From positions 1 through 48,907 of the forward strand of contig CAJBNH010000105.1 in NCBI GenBank assembly GCA_903955385.1: a stretch of 48,907 bases of DNA, given 5' to 3'. This DNA is from an uncultured Myxococcales bacterium (lineage in GTDB: Bacteria > Myxococcota_A > UBA9042). The notes below the pieces were generated by a model. That model did not search any database, had not been told where the DNA came from, and was given only the letters and a program-made list of their open reading frames with translations. Each line of letters opens with the position of its first letter. Position 1 is the first letter of the stretch. Both the position numbers and the translations under genes were made by a program. This document shows positions 33,264 to 41,519 of this stretch, in pieces.

Positions 33264-34082
33264 ATGGTCGACCGCGACGTTCAAGCGAACCGGCAGCGGA
33301 CGCTCGGCGTGGTCGTGATTGGCAACGAGGTCCTGTCCGCCAAGTTTCGAGACGAGAACACGCCGCAACTGCTGCACAGGTTGGCCGAGGCGGGCGTTCG
33401 GGTCGGTGAGGTGGCGATCCTGCCCGACGACGTGCAGCGGATCGCCGCGGTGGTGCGAGACTTCTCCCAGCGCTTTGACTTTGTGTTGACGACAGGCGGA
33501 GTTGGGCCGACCCACGACGACCGCACCTGGGAGGGGGTCGCCCTTGCGCTGGGCCGGGATCTGGCGGTGCACGGGGCGATGGTCGAGCGGATCGCGGCGC
33601 GCACCGGCCAGCCGCTGACCGACGAACAGCTGCGAATGACGCGCCTGCCACCGGATACCGAGCTGCTGGGGCCCACGGACCGCTGGCCTCTGCTGCAGTG
33701 CGGCAACGTCTTCGTGCTGCCCGGTGTACCGTCGATGGTGGCGCTGCGGTTGGACCTGATCTGCCGCCTGCTGGCCAGCCCCCGACCGCATCTGGCCACG
33801 GTTTTCCTGAGCATCGACGAGTGGTTGTGCGTGCCCGCCATCGACGCAACGGTGGCGGCGTTTCCGCAGCTCGACATCGGCAGCTATCCGATCTTCGACC
33901 ACGGCGACCACCGGCTGAGGGTGACGTTCGAGGGCTTCGACGCGCCGCCGCTGGTCGATGCCGTCGGCGACCTGCTGCACCGCGTCGGGTTGGCGCAGCT
34001 GGTGCGCATCGAGTGGCGCGGGCTACCGGACGACATGCCGCCCCCTGAGTGGGCGAGAGCGGGGGGAGCATGGCCACGTTGA
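33264..34082 (+). CDS. CinA/MoaB-like molybdopterin-binding-fold protein
   Basis: A 272-residue protein. The ATG at 33264 has GGAGG five bases upstream and is preferred over GTG 33249. The first ~170 residues are a MoCF (MogA/CinA N-terminal) domain: VVVIGNEVLSAKFRDENT, then VLTTGGVGPTHDDRTWEG and VFVLPGVPSMVALRLDLI, all standard for this fold. The C-terminal ~100 residues match the CinA/FLAD1-type extension (IFDHGDHRLRVTFEGFD); the nicotinamide-nucleotide amidase domain of full CinA is absent. Such proteins hydrolyse nucleotide cofactors or bind molybdopterin; which one is not clear here. It overlaps the next gene by 13 bases. Confidence 0.88.
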   Translation: MVDRDVQANRQRTLGVVVIGNEVLSAKFRDENTPQLLHRLAEAGVRVGEVAILPDDVQRIAAVVRDFSQRFDFVLTTGGVGPTHDDRTWEGVALALGRDLAVHGAMVERIAARTGQPLTDEQLRMTRLPPDTELLGPTDRWPLLQCGNVFVLPGVPSMVALRLDLICRLLASPRPHLATVFLSIDEWLCVPAIDATVAAFPQLDIGSYPIFDHGDHRLRVTFEGFDAPPLVDAVGDLLHRVGLAQLVRIEWRGLPDDMPPPEWARAGGAWPR

Positions 34083-34576
34083 CCTCGCTCGATCTGCGCG
34101 TCCGGATGACCCTGCTGCCGACCAGCTACCAGTTTGAGGTGGCGGACAACCTGTTCGATCTGAACTGGATTTGGGTCAAGGTTCGCGTCTCGGCCAGCGG
34201 ACTGCCCGGCCACTTCGTCCACACGCGTCTGGCCACCTGGGAGCTCGCCAGCCTTGCCGAGCACAGCGACCAGCTCGCCGACGGCCAGCGCGCGATGTGG
34301 CACCCCCGGTTCTTCGACTCCGGCTTGCACCTGTGGGTCCGTCGATCCGCAGAGCGCAACGACACTTGCATCGTGACCTTGGTGCTGTCGCCCGTGACGG
34401 GGCCGCTGCCGGCCGACGCCCTGCCCTCGTGGCACGCCGACCGCTTCCGCCACCCGGGAGGCCAGCTGGAGGGCGCGCGTTTCCAGTGTTCCCGCGCGGC
34501 ATTGGCCCTGTTCGCCGAGGAGCTGCGCGAGGCCATGACCGCCTTTCCCGTGAGACCTCTGCAAAGGGCCGGCTGA
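34070..34576 (+). CDS. Hypothetical protein downstream of the CinA-like gene
   Basis: A 168-residue protein. The ATG at 34070 directly follows a GGGGGGAG site and overlaps the CinA-like gene by 13 bases, so translation is coupled. The sequence is mixed strand and helix with several Trp and His residues (LFDLNWIWVKVRVSASG, ADGQRAMWHPRFFDSGLHLW) and no signal peptide or membrane helix. No family is recognised. Confidence 0.7.
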   Translation: MATLTSLDLRVRMTLLPTSYQFEVADNLFDLNWIWVKVRVSASGLPGHFVHTRLATWELASLAEHSDQLADGQRAMWHPRFFDSGLHLWVRRSAERNDTCIVTLVLSPVTGPLPADALPSWHADRFRHPGGQLEGARFQCSRAALALFAEELREAMTAFPVRPLQRAG

Positions 34577-34587
34577 GACGACGATGC

Positions 34588-34617
34588 TTGCGGCATGACA
34601 GGACTTTGGCGTATCGT
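34588..34617 (+). promoter_or_regulatory. Candidate promoter for the Cys-repeat lipoprotein gene
   Basis: TTGCGG at 34588-34593 and TATCGT at 34612-34617 are 18 bases apart, upstream of the 34741 lipoprotein gene. A second TATCGT lies at 4189-4194, at a similar position before the VWA lipoprotein gene. Confidence 0.35.
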
Positions 34618-34740
34618 GCCGCGGCTCGGTCCCAGGCGGATCGGCTTTGCGTCCCCCCAAGAAGCAGGCGATGCGCCCCGCGACACGCTGACTCCAGCCC
34701 GGTCGCAGCCCTCGCGGACATCACCAAGGAGTCCTGGAAC

Positions 34741-35859
34741 ATGAAGCGTATTCTCGTGATCGGTCTCGTCCTGACCGCCGCGGCGGCCACCGGTTGCAGC
34801 TCTTCTTCGAACGGCGGTGGCGGTGCGGGTGTTGTGACCCTGGCGGCTGGCAGCGCCTGTAACGCCGCGTCCAAGCAGGTCACCTGTTCGACGAGCAAGT
34901 CCGTGATTCTGACGTGCAACGTCGCCGCCTCTGCGTATCAGGTCGCCACGACCTGCGCGGCCGGCACGCTCTGCGACAGCGCCACCTCGACCTGCAAGGC
35001 GACCAGCATGGACGGCAACGACACCACTTCCGACACCACGTCCCCCGACGTCTCGGTGGTCGACACCACCGTCGACACCACGACGCCTGACGTCGCGGTG
35101 GACACCCCCAAGCCCGACACGACCACGCCGCTTGGCGGCGACTGCGCTGCGACCGACGAGGCTTGCATCTCCACCTGCCAGGAAGACAAGTGCTCCGATG
35201 AGATCGTGGCCTGCACCGACGACCCGGACTGCACCGGCCTGATGCAATGCCTGGGCGCGTGCTCGGACGCCGCTTGCCAGGACTCCTGCTCCAAGGAAGC
35301 TCAGGGCAACGCGATTTCCCTTGCCAACGCGTTCGGCCTCTGCGTGCAGCTCAAGTGCATCGTGGCCCCCAAGATGCCCTGCGATCAGGCCGCCCCTGAC
35401 TTTCAGGACTGCCTGAACAGCTGCGCCCTCTACATGTGCATGAACGAGATCGACACCTGCGATGCCGATCCCACGTGCGCCACCGCCAAGGAATGCATCT
35501 TCGCCTGCGACACCGGCGCCTGCCAGCAGAAGTGCGCAAAGGACGGCGGCGCGGGCGGCAAGAAGGCGTGGGACGAGCTGATTTGCCTCAACGACAAGTG
35601 CGTGGCCGATACCACCACCACCAATCCCGGCAAGTGCGCACCCGACGACAACGCCTGCCTGCAAGAGTGCAACGACGCCAGCTGCGCCGACTCGTACGGC
35701 GCGTGCACGGGCGACACGGACTGCATGGGCATCCTGCAGTGCGCTCAGGCCTGCGGCAACGACAACGCTTGCGTTCAGAAGTGCGTGACCGACGCCGGCG
35801 CCGGCGCGGCCACCCTGCTGGACACGTGGCAGACCTGCCTGTCGGACAACTGCCTGTAG
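34741..35859 (+). CDS. Lipoprotein with three Cys-rich repeats
   Basis: A 372-residue lipoprotein: the signal KRILVIGLVLTAAAATGC ends at a lipobox Cys, and AAGGAG precedes the ATG. The mature N-terminus has a small Cys domain, then an Asp/Thr/Pro linker (DTTSDTTSPDVSVVDTT). Three repeats of about 70-75 residues follow. Each has an early C-x3-C or C-x4-C pair, then a C-x6-C segment (ACTDDPDC, TCDADPTC, ACTGDTDC) and a closing pair near its end (LCVQLKC, ICLNDKC, TCLSDNC). Surface display is likely; function is unknown. Confidence 0.85.
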   Translation: MKRILVIGLVLTAAAATGCSSSSNGGGGAGVVTLAAGSACNAASKQVTCSTSKSVILTCNVAASAYQVATTCAAGTLCDSATSTCKATSMDGNDTTSDTTSPDVSVVDTTVDTTTPDVAVDTPKPDTTTPLGGDCAATDEACISTCQEDKCSDEIVACTDDPDCTGLMQCLGACSDAACQDSCSKEAQGNAISLANAFGLCVQLKCIVAPKMPCDQAAPDFQDCLNSCALYMCMNEIDTCDADPTCATAKECIFACDTGACQQKCAKDGGAGGKKAWDELICLNDKCVADTTTTNPGKCAPDDNACLQECNDASCADSYGACTGDTDCMGILQCAQACGNDNACVQKCVTDAGAGAATLLDTWQTCLSDNCL

Positions 35860-35925
35860 GCTGCGGTTTCGATTCCTTTCATGGACACCCCGCCCGCCCG
35901 CGCGCCCGCACCAGGAGGCGTCGCC

Positions 35926-37254
35926 ATGTCGTCACAGCTCGTCGAGCAGGTCCGCCATGCCGGCGTCGTGGGCGCGGGCGGTGCGGGGTTTCCCACCCAT
36001 GCCAAGATCGGGGCCAAGGCCGACGTCGTTCTCGCGAACGGCGCCGAGTGCGAGCCCCTGCTGCATACCGATCAGGTCATTCTCGAGCGTCACCCGCGCG
36101 AGGTGCTGGAAGGCTTGCGGCTGGTCGTGCAGGCCACCGGGGCCTCGCACGGCATCCTCGTGACCAAGAAAGTCTACGCGCACACCGTTGCCGTGCTGCA
36201 GCAGCATCTGCCTGCCTTCCCCGAAATCCGTTTGGAATTGCTTGACAATTTCTACCCGGCCGGGGACGAGCAGGTGCTGCTGTATGAGGCGACCGGGCGC
36301 ATCACGCCTGAGGGCGGCATTCCGATTCAGGTCGGCGCCGTCGTCAGCAACGTCGGTACCTTGGCCAACGTCGCGGCTGCGGCGCAGGGCGAGCCGGTGG
36401 TGCGGCGGTACGTGACGATGGTCGGCGAGGTGGCGCGACCGGGCGTGTACGAGGTTCCCGTCGGCACGCAGTTCCGTGATTTGCTTGCCTTTGCTGGCGG
36501 CACGTCGCTGCCCGAGTTCGCGATTCTTGCGGGTGGCCCGATGATGGGTTCGCTGGCCGCGGACGAGGACGAACCCGTCACCAAGACGTCGGGCGGCTTC
36601 TTCGTGCTGCGCAAGGACCACCCCCTCATCGCGTCGCGACAGGTCAAGGCTGAGACGGACATCAAGCGTTCCATGTCGGCGTGCTGCCAGTGCCGCATGT
36701 GCACCGACTTGTGCCCGCGCAACAACCTGGGCCACCGCATCGAGCCGCACCTGTGGATGCGGGCGGTCAAGTACGGTCAGGACCTCGCGGCGGAGCAGAT
36801 CACCCAGGCCCATCTGTGCTGCCTGTGCGGCGTGTGCGAGGTCTACTCGTGCCCGCAGGGTCTGTCGCCGCGCCGGGTCGCCGCCGAGCTGAAGTCACGG
36901 ATGTGGAAGGCCAAGATCGCCAACCCGTTCCGCAATCGCCCGGACGCCGTCAACCCTGAGCGCGGCTATCGCAAGGTCGCCAAGCACCGCCTGCTGCACC
37001 GGCTGGGTCTGGTGCCGTACGACGTCGAGATGCCGTTTCGCGGCACGTTCGACGACGTGGACCGGGTGGTGCTCAAGCTCAAGCAACACGTTGGAGCCCC
37101 TGCCAGTGCGCTCGTGGCCGTCGGCGACAACGTCACGGTCGGACAGCGCATCGCCGACATGCGCGACGGCGCGCTGGGCGCCCCCATTCACGCGTCGATC
37201 TCCGGACGGGTGGCCAAGGTCGACGACCGCGCCATCGTGATCCGCCGGGTCTGA
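35926..37254 (+). CDS. PduS/RnfC-like SLBB flavo-iron-sulfur protein
   Basis: A 442-residue protein starting at ATG 35926 with AGGAGG upstream; the extension to 35881 lacks such a site. The N-terminus GVVGAGGAGFPTHAKIG and the following ANGAECEPLLHTDQ are the flavin/NADH-binding entry shared by RnfC, NuoF and PduS. An SLBB domain follows (ARPGVYEVPVGTQFRDLLAF), then two cluster motifs: C-x2-C-x2-C-x3-C-P (CCQCRMCTDLCP) and C-x2-C-x2-C-x4-C-P (CCLCGVCEVYSCP). The C-terminal part resembles a biotinyl-like barrel (DNVTVGQRIADMRDGALGAP). PduS reduces cobalamin inside propanediol microcompartments; length and layout fit PduS better than the longer RnfC. The next gene is a PduT-like shell protein. 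Confidence 0.9.
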   Translation: MSSQLVEQVRHAGVVGAGGAGFPTHAKIGAKADVVLANGAECEPLLHTDQVILERHPREVLEGLRLVVQATGASHGILVTKKVYAHTVAVLQQHLPAFPEIRLELLDNFYPAGDEQVLLYEATGRITPEGGIPIQVGAVVSNVGTLANVAAAAQGEPVVRRYVTMVGEVARPGVYEVPVGTQFRDLLAFAGGTSLPEFAILAGGPMMGSLAADEDEPVTKTSGGFFVLRKDHPLIASRQVKAETDIKRSMSACCQCRMCTDLCPRNNLGHRIEPHLWMRAVKYGQDLAAEQITQAHLCCLCGVCEVYSCPQGLSPRRVAAELKSRMWKAKIANPFRNRPDAVNPERGYRKVAKHRLLHRLGLVPYDVEMPFRGTFDDVDRVVLKLKQHVGAPASALVAVGDNVTVGQRIADMRDGALGAPIHASISGRVAKVDDRAIVIRRV

Positions 37255-37264
37255 GGTTTCTGCC

Positions 37265-37837
37265 ATGCATTCCGACAGCTACCCTGAGCCCCAGGTCCCC
37301 GCCATCGGCCTGCTCGAGATGTCCAGCATCGCCCGCGGCGTGATTGCGTGCGACGCGATGGTCAAGCGGGCCGCTGTGACGGTCGTCATCGCGGCACCGG
37401 TTTGCCCTGGCAAGTTCGTGATCCTGGTCGAAGGCGTCGTGGCCGACGTCGAGCAGGCGATGCAGGCGGGCCTTTACTATACGGGTCCGTCGCACGTGGA
37501 CGACCTGCTGCTGACGCAGGTGCACCCGCAGGTGCTGCCGGCCGTGCGAGGGACCACCAAAGTCGAGTCGCTCAAGGCGATTGGCATCGTCGAGACGTTC
37601 ACGGTCGCCGCCACGGTGCTGGGCGCGGACGCGGCGTGCAAGGCGGCCGAGATCGAGCTGGTCGAGATGCGGCTGGCGGTGGGTCTGGGCGGCAAGGCGT
37701 ACTTCACGATGACGGGCGAGCAGCACATGGTCGAGGCGGCGATCGCAGCCGCGGTCGAGAAGCTGGACGGCGGCTTGATCATTCGCACAGAGATCATCCC
37801 CGCGCCGCACAGCGACATGGGCGACGTCGTCCTGTAG
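37265..37837 (+). CDS. PduT-like tandem BMC-domain shell protein (BMC-T)
   Basis: A 190-residue bacterial-microcompartment shell protein with two BMC domains: AIGLLEMSSIARGVIACDAM (domain 1, from about residue 13) and AIGIVETFTVAATVLGADAA (domain 2). In domain 1 the pore-lining segment AAPVCPGKFVILVEG places Cys47 where PduT has the Cys ligating a central [4Fe-4S] cluster in the trimer pore. It starts 10 bases after the PduS-like gene, with GAGG upstream. PduT is thought to pass electrons through the shell to PduS. No hexamer (BMC-H) or pentamer (BMC-P) gene is present in the window. Confidence 0.93.
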   Translation: MHSDSYPEPQVPAIGLLEMSSIARGVIACDAMVKRAAVTVVIAAPVCPGKFVILVEGVVADVEQAMQAGLYYTGPSHVDDLLLTQVHPQVLPAVRGTTKVESLKAIGIVETFTVAATVLGADAACKAAEIELVEMRLAVGLGGKAYFTMTGEQHMVEAAIAAAVEKLDGGLIIRTEIIPAPHSDMGDVVL

Positions 37838-37874
37838 CGCGCGGGCCGACGACCTCTCTAGAAGAGGCCAAGGC

Positions 37875-37903
37875 TTCACTCTTTCACCGACCCGGAGTAT
37901 CCT
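37875..37903 (+). promoter_or_regulatory. Candidate promoter for pta-ackA
   Basis: TTCACT at 37875-37880 and TATCCT at 37898-37903 are 17 bases apart in the 218-base gap before pta, suggesting pta-ackA may be transcribed separately from the PduS-PduT pair. A small inverted repeat (CCTCT-ctaga-AGAGG) lies just upstream at 37853-37867. Confidence 0.4.
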
Positions 37904-38055
37904 GCCGGGCAGCTGCCTTGGTGCCCCCCAACCAAGACCAGCGGATGCCGCAAGCGTCGCAGTTCCGGATCCGGTGTCCGGCGAAGCTCATGGCTGCCTC
38001 TCCCCCCTGTCTCGCTCGAGCACGCCCCTCCCCCCCGGCGCGCAAGGAGCTTCCC

Positions 38056-40158
38056 ATGGCACAGTCCCTGATGGTCCTGACCGCCGACGCCAGCATCGGC
38101 AAGAGCGTGATCTCGCTCGGTCTTGCCGACCAGTTCGAGCGGCACGGCGCCCGCACGTCCTACTTCAAGCCCGTCGGCACGTCAGTGACCGGCGAGCTCG
38201 ACTCCGACGTCATGTTCGTCCACAAGGTCATGTCATCGAAGCTGCGGCCGCAGGATCTGGTGGCCGTCAGCACCACCGACGTCTGCCGCGCCATTGCCGC
38301 GCACCACTACGACGAAGTGCTGGACCGCATTCTGGAGGCCCACAACCGCCTCGCGCAGTCGTGCGATGTCATCATCTGCGAGGGCGTCGACAGCCTGCGC
38401 AACTTCCCGTCGCTCGAGTCCGACTTCAACCTCGACATCGCCCGTAACATCGATGCGTCGATCCTGCTGGTTGCCAATGGCCACAAGCTGGGCGTCGAGG
38501 AAGTGGTCTCGAGCATCAGCCTGACGAACAGCCAGCTGAAGGAAAAGGGCGCTCAGGTCTGCGGCGTCATCATCAACCGCGTGGATGAGAAGCTGCGCGG
38601 TGACTTTGCCGAGGAAGCCCGCCGCCAGCTGCGCGCAGAGGGCATTCCGCTGTACGGCGTGCTGCCGCACTTGAACGTCCTGTCCAGCCCCCGCATCCGC
38701 GATGTCGTGCGCACGCTGAAGGCCGAAATGCTGGTCGGCGACGAGCAGCTGGCCACCCGCGTCGGCAAGGTTCTGGTCGCGGCGATGGGGTTGGAGAACG
38801 CCCTGCACTACTTCGAGGACGGCAGCCTGCTGATCACTCCCGGCGACCGCGAGGAGATCCTGCTGGCCGCCGCTGCCGCCTATGGCTGCGAACACTGCCC
38901 GCGCCCCGCCGGTGTGGTGCTGACGGGCGGTTTCGAGCCGCGTCGCAAGGTGATGCAGCTGGTGCGGTCGCTGTCGAAGGGCAAGCTGCCGATCATGCGC
39001 GTGTCGCAGAACACCTACGAGACCGCGATTGCCGTCAACGCCATCCAGCCCTTGTTGGACGCGGAGCAGGAAGACAAGGCCTTGGCGATTCGGGCGGCGA
39101 TGGAAGAGTTCATCGACGTCGACCGTCTGGTCGAGCAGCGGTTCGAGACGACCAAGCGAGTCGTGTCGCCGCAGCGCTTCATGCGCACGATTCGCGACAT
39201 GGCCAAGGGGCAGAAGAAGAAGATCGTGCTGCCCGAGGCCAATGTTGACCGCATCCTGAAGGCCGCCGAGGCCCTGCGGCGCCAGGACATCGTCGACGTG
39301 GTGCTGATCGGTGACGAGCTGGAGATCCGCAAGTACGCCAAGCAGTTGGACGTGACCTTGGACGAGCACGTCGAGATCGTGAACCCCAAGACCGACCCGC
39401 GCTTCGAGCTGTACGTCCAGACCCTGCTGGAGGCCCGCAAGCACAAGGCGATGCACGAGGATGTCGCGCGCGACCTGATGGCCGACCGCAACTACTTCGG
39501 CACGATGATGGTCCACCTGGGCCACGCCGACGGTCTGGTGTCCGGCTCGACGACGACCACCCAGGCGACGCTGCGGCCGGCGTTCGAGTTCGTGCGCACC
39601 CGACCCGGCATCCAACACGTGTCCAGCGTCTTCTTCATGTGCCTGCCCGATAAGGTGCTGGTCTATGGCGACTGCGCGGTGATCCCCAACCCCACCGCCG
39701 AGCAGCTGGCCGACATCGCGGTCGCCAGTGCCGAGACCGCCGCTGCGTTCGGCATCGAGCCGCGGGTCGCGATGCTGTCGTACTCGACGGGCGACTCGGG
39801 CAAGGGAGCAGACGTGGATCTGGTGCGCGAGGCCACCCAGTTGGTCCTGAGCCGTCACCCCGACATGCTGATCGAGGGCCCGATCCAGTACGACGCCGCC
39901 ATCGACCCCGATGTCGCCCGCACCAAGCTGCCGAACAGCAAGGTGGCCGGCCGCGCAACCGTGTTCATCTTCCCGGACCTGAACACCGGCAACAACACGT
40001 ACAAGGCCGTGCAGCGGTCCGCCGGCGCCATCGCGATCGGCCCCGTGCTCCAGGGCCTGCGCAAGCCCGTCAATGACCTGAGCCGCGGCGCGACGATCAC
40101 CGACATCGTCAACACCGTGATCGTTACGGCGATCCAGGCCACGACCAACCCGGACTGA
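38056..40158 (+). CDS. pta: Phosphate acetyltransferase, long form
   Basis: A 700-residue Pta converting acetyl-CoA and phosphate to acetyl phosphate and CoA. The ATG at 38056 has AAGGAG upstream. The N-terminal ~220 residues are a P-loop-like dethiobiotin-synthetase-type domain (DASIGKSVISLGLADQF), followed by a DRTGG regulatory domain (~220-340), then the catalytic PTA domain from about residue 385 (KIVLPEANVDRILKAAEA) with SGSTTTTQATLRPAFEFV and MLSYSTGDSGKG. Length equals that of E. coli-type long Pta, which is allosterically regulated. It is followed after 117 bases by ackA. Confidence 0.97.
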   Translation: MAQSLMVLTADASIGKSVISLGLADQFERHGARTSYFKPVGTSVTGELDSDVMFVHKVMSSKLRPQDLVAVSTTDVCRAIAAHHYDEVLDRILEAHNRLAQSCDVIICEGVDSLRNFPSLESDFNLDIARNIDASILLVANGHKLGVEEVVSSISLTNSQLKEKGAQVCGVIINRVDEKLRGDFAEEARRQLRAEGIPLYGVLPHLNVLSSPRIRDVVRTLKAEMLVGDEQLATRVGKVLVAAMGLENALHYFEDGSLLITPGDREEILLAAAAAYGCEHCPRPAGVVLTGGFEPRRKVMQLVRSLSKGKLPIMRVSQNTYETAIAVNAIQPLLDAEQEDKALAIRAAMEEFIDVDRLVEQRFETTKRVVSPQRFMRTIRDMAKGQKKKIVLPEANVDRILKAAEALRRQDIVDVVLIGDELEIRKYAKQLDVTLDEHVEIVNPKTDPRFELYVQTLLEARKHKAMHEDVARDLMADRNYFGTMMVHLGHADGLVSGSTTTTQATLRPAFEFVRTRPGIQHVSSVFFMCLPDKVLVYGDCAVIPNPTAEQLADIAVASAETAAAFGIEPRVAMLSYSTGDSGKGADVDLVREATQLVLSRHPDMLIEGPIQYDAAIDPDVARTKLPNSKVAGRATVFIFPDLNTGNNTYKAVQRSAGAIAIGPVLQGLRKPVNDLSRGATITDIVNTVIVTAIQATTNPD

Positions 40159-40275
40159 CCCTCCCCGTCTGGATTTCGACCGCCAAGGGCACGACCCAGT
40201 CCTTCGTCGCTGCCTGCCTTCCCCCTCTCCGACGGCGTGCCGGGCGTGACGCCCCCGCCAGAGGTGCACCCGACC

Positions 40276-41484
40276 ATGAAGATCCTTGTCCTGAACTGCG
40301 GCAGTTCCTCCATCAAATACCAGCTGTTCCGTATGCCTGAGGCCGACGTTCTGGCGCGCGGTCTGGTGCAGCGCATCGGCGAACCGATGGGCCAGATCGA
40401 CCAGCAGAGCCCCGCAGGCAACTTCCGACTGTCAGAGCCCGTGCCCGACCACGGCGTGGGTCTGAAGCGCGTGATCGAGATGATGACCGAAGGCGACGGC
40501 GCCCCGCTGCGCTCTGTCGACGAGATCGCCGCCGTGGGCCACCGCGTCGTGCATGGCGGCGAACGCTTCACCCAGACCGTCCTCATCGACGACGAAGTGA
40601 TTGCTGCAGTCGAGGAAAACGTCGAGCTCGCGCCCCTGCACAACCCCCCGAACCTGCAGGGCATCCGCGTCGCCCGGTCCGTCATGCCGCACACGCCGCA
40701 AGTGGGCGTCTTCGACACCGCTTTCCACCAGACCATGCCGCCGCGTGCTTACCTGTACGCCCTGCCGATGTCGCTGTACCGCGAGGGTCGCATCCGCCGC
40801 TACGGCTTCCACGGCACGTCGCACCGCTATGTGTCGGCGCGGGCTGCGGAGTACATGGGCCGGTCGATCGAGCACCTCAAGCTGATCACCTGCCACTTGG
40901 GCAATGGCGCCAGTATCGCCGCCATCGAGAACGGCCAGTCCATCGACACGACCATGGGTCTGACGCCGCTGGAAGGGTTGGTGATGGGCACCCGGTCGGG
41001 CGACGTGGACCCCGGCATCCTGCTCTACCTTGCGCGCAGCCGCGGCCTGTCGATCGATGCCCTGGACAAGCTGCTGAACAAGCAAAGCGGTCTGCTGGGA
41101 TTGTCAGGCAAAAGCAACGATATGCGCGAGCTGGAGAAACTGGCGGCCGATGGCGACCAGGACGCCGGCCTTGCGCTCGACGTGTTCTGCTACCGGATCC
41201 GCAAGTACATCGGCGCCTACATGGCGGCGCTGGGCGGACTCGACGCCCTCATCTTCACCGGTGGCATTGGCGAGAATTCGCCGTACATTCGGGAGCATGT
41301 CTGCAAAGGTCTGGACGGTCTGGGCGTCTGCCTCGACGTCGGCCTCAATGCGACCGCTCCCCGCGGGTCGGAGTGCGACGTCAGCGCGTACGGCAGCCGC
41401 AGCCGCGTGCTCGTGGTGCCCACCGATGAAGAGAAGCTGATTGCGATGGACACCTACGCGCTCGCCACCGCTTCCACCAAGTAG
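40276..41484 (+). CDS. ackA: Acetate kinase
   Basis: A 402-residue acetate kinase making ATP and acetate from acetyl phosphate. The ATG at 40276 begins MKILVLNCGSSSIKYQLF, the ATPase phosphate-binding motif. HRVVHGGERF, RYGFHGTSHRYVS, HLGNGASIAAIENG and IFTGGIGENSPYIREHV are all intact, including the catalytic His, Arg and Glu regions. Length is usual. With pta it forms the acetate overflow/ATP-yielding pathway; both follow the PduS-PduT pair. Confidence 0.97.
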   Translation: MKILVLNCGSSSIKYQLFRMPEADVLARGLVQRIGEPMGQIDQQSPAGNFRLSEPVPDHGVGLKRVIEMMTEGDGAPLRSVDEIAAVGHRVVHGGERFTQTVLIDDEVIAAVEENVELAPLHNPPNLQGIRVARSVMPHTPQVGVFDTAFHQTMPPRAYLYALPMSLYREGRIRRYGFHGTSHRYVSARAAEYMGRSIEHLKLITCHLGNGASIAAIENGQSIDTTMGLTPLEGLVMGTRSGDVDPGILLYLARSRGLSIDALDKLLNKQSGLLGLSGKSNDMRELEKLAADGDQDAGLALDVFCYRIRKYIGAYMAALGGLDALIFTGGIGENSPYIREHVCKGLDGLGVCLDVGLNATAPRGSECDVSAYGSRSRVLVVPTDEEKLIAMDTYALATASTK

Positions 41485-41519
41485 ACAGCGGTCGCCTGAG
41501 GTTGCGCAGGTCTACTTGG
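41477..41519. terminator. Perfect inverted repeat across the ackA and lipoprotein stop codons
   Basis: CCAAGTAGAC (41477-41486) and GTCTACTTGG (41510-41519) are perfect 10-base arms with a 23-base loop. The TAG of both convergent genes lies within the arms. It could form a bidirectional terminator, though there is no T-run. Part of the match arises because both proteins end in Lys-stop. Confidence 0.35.
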
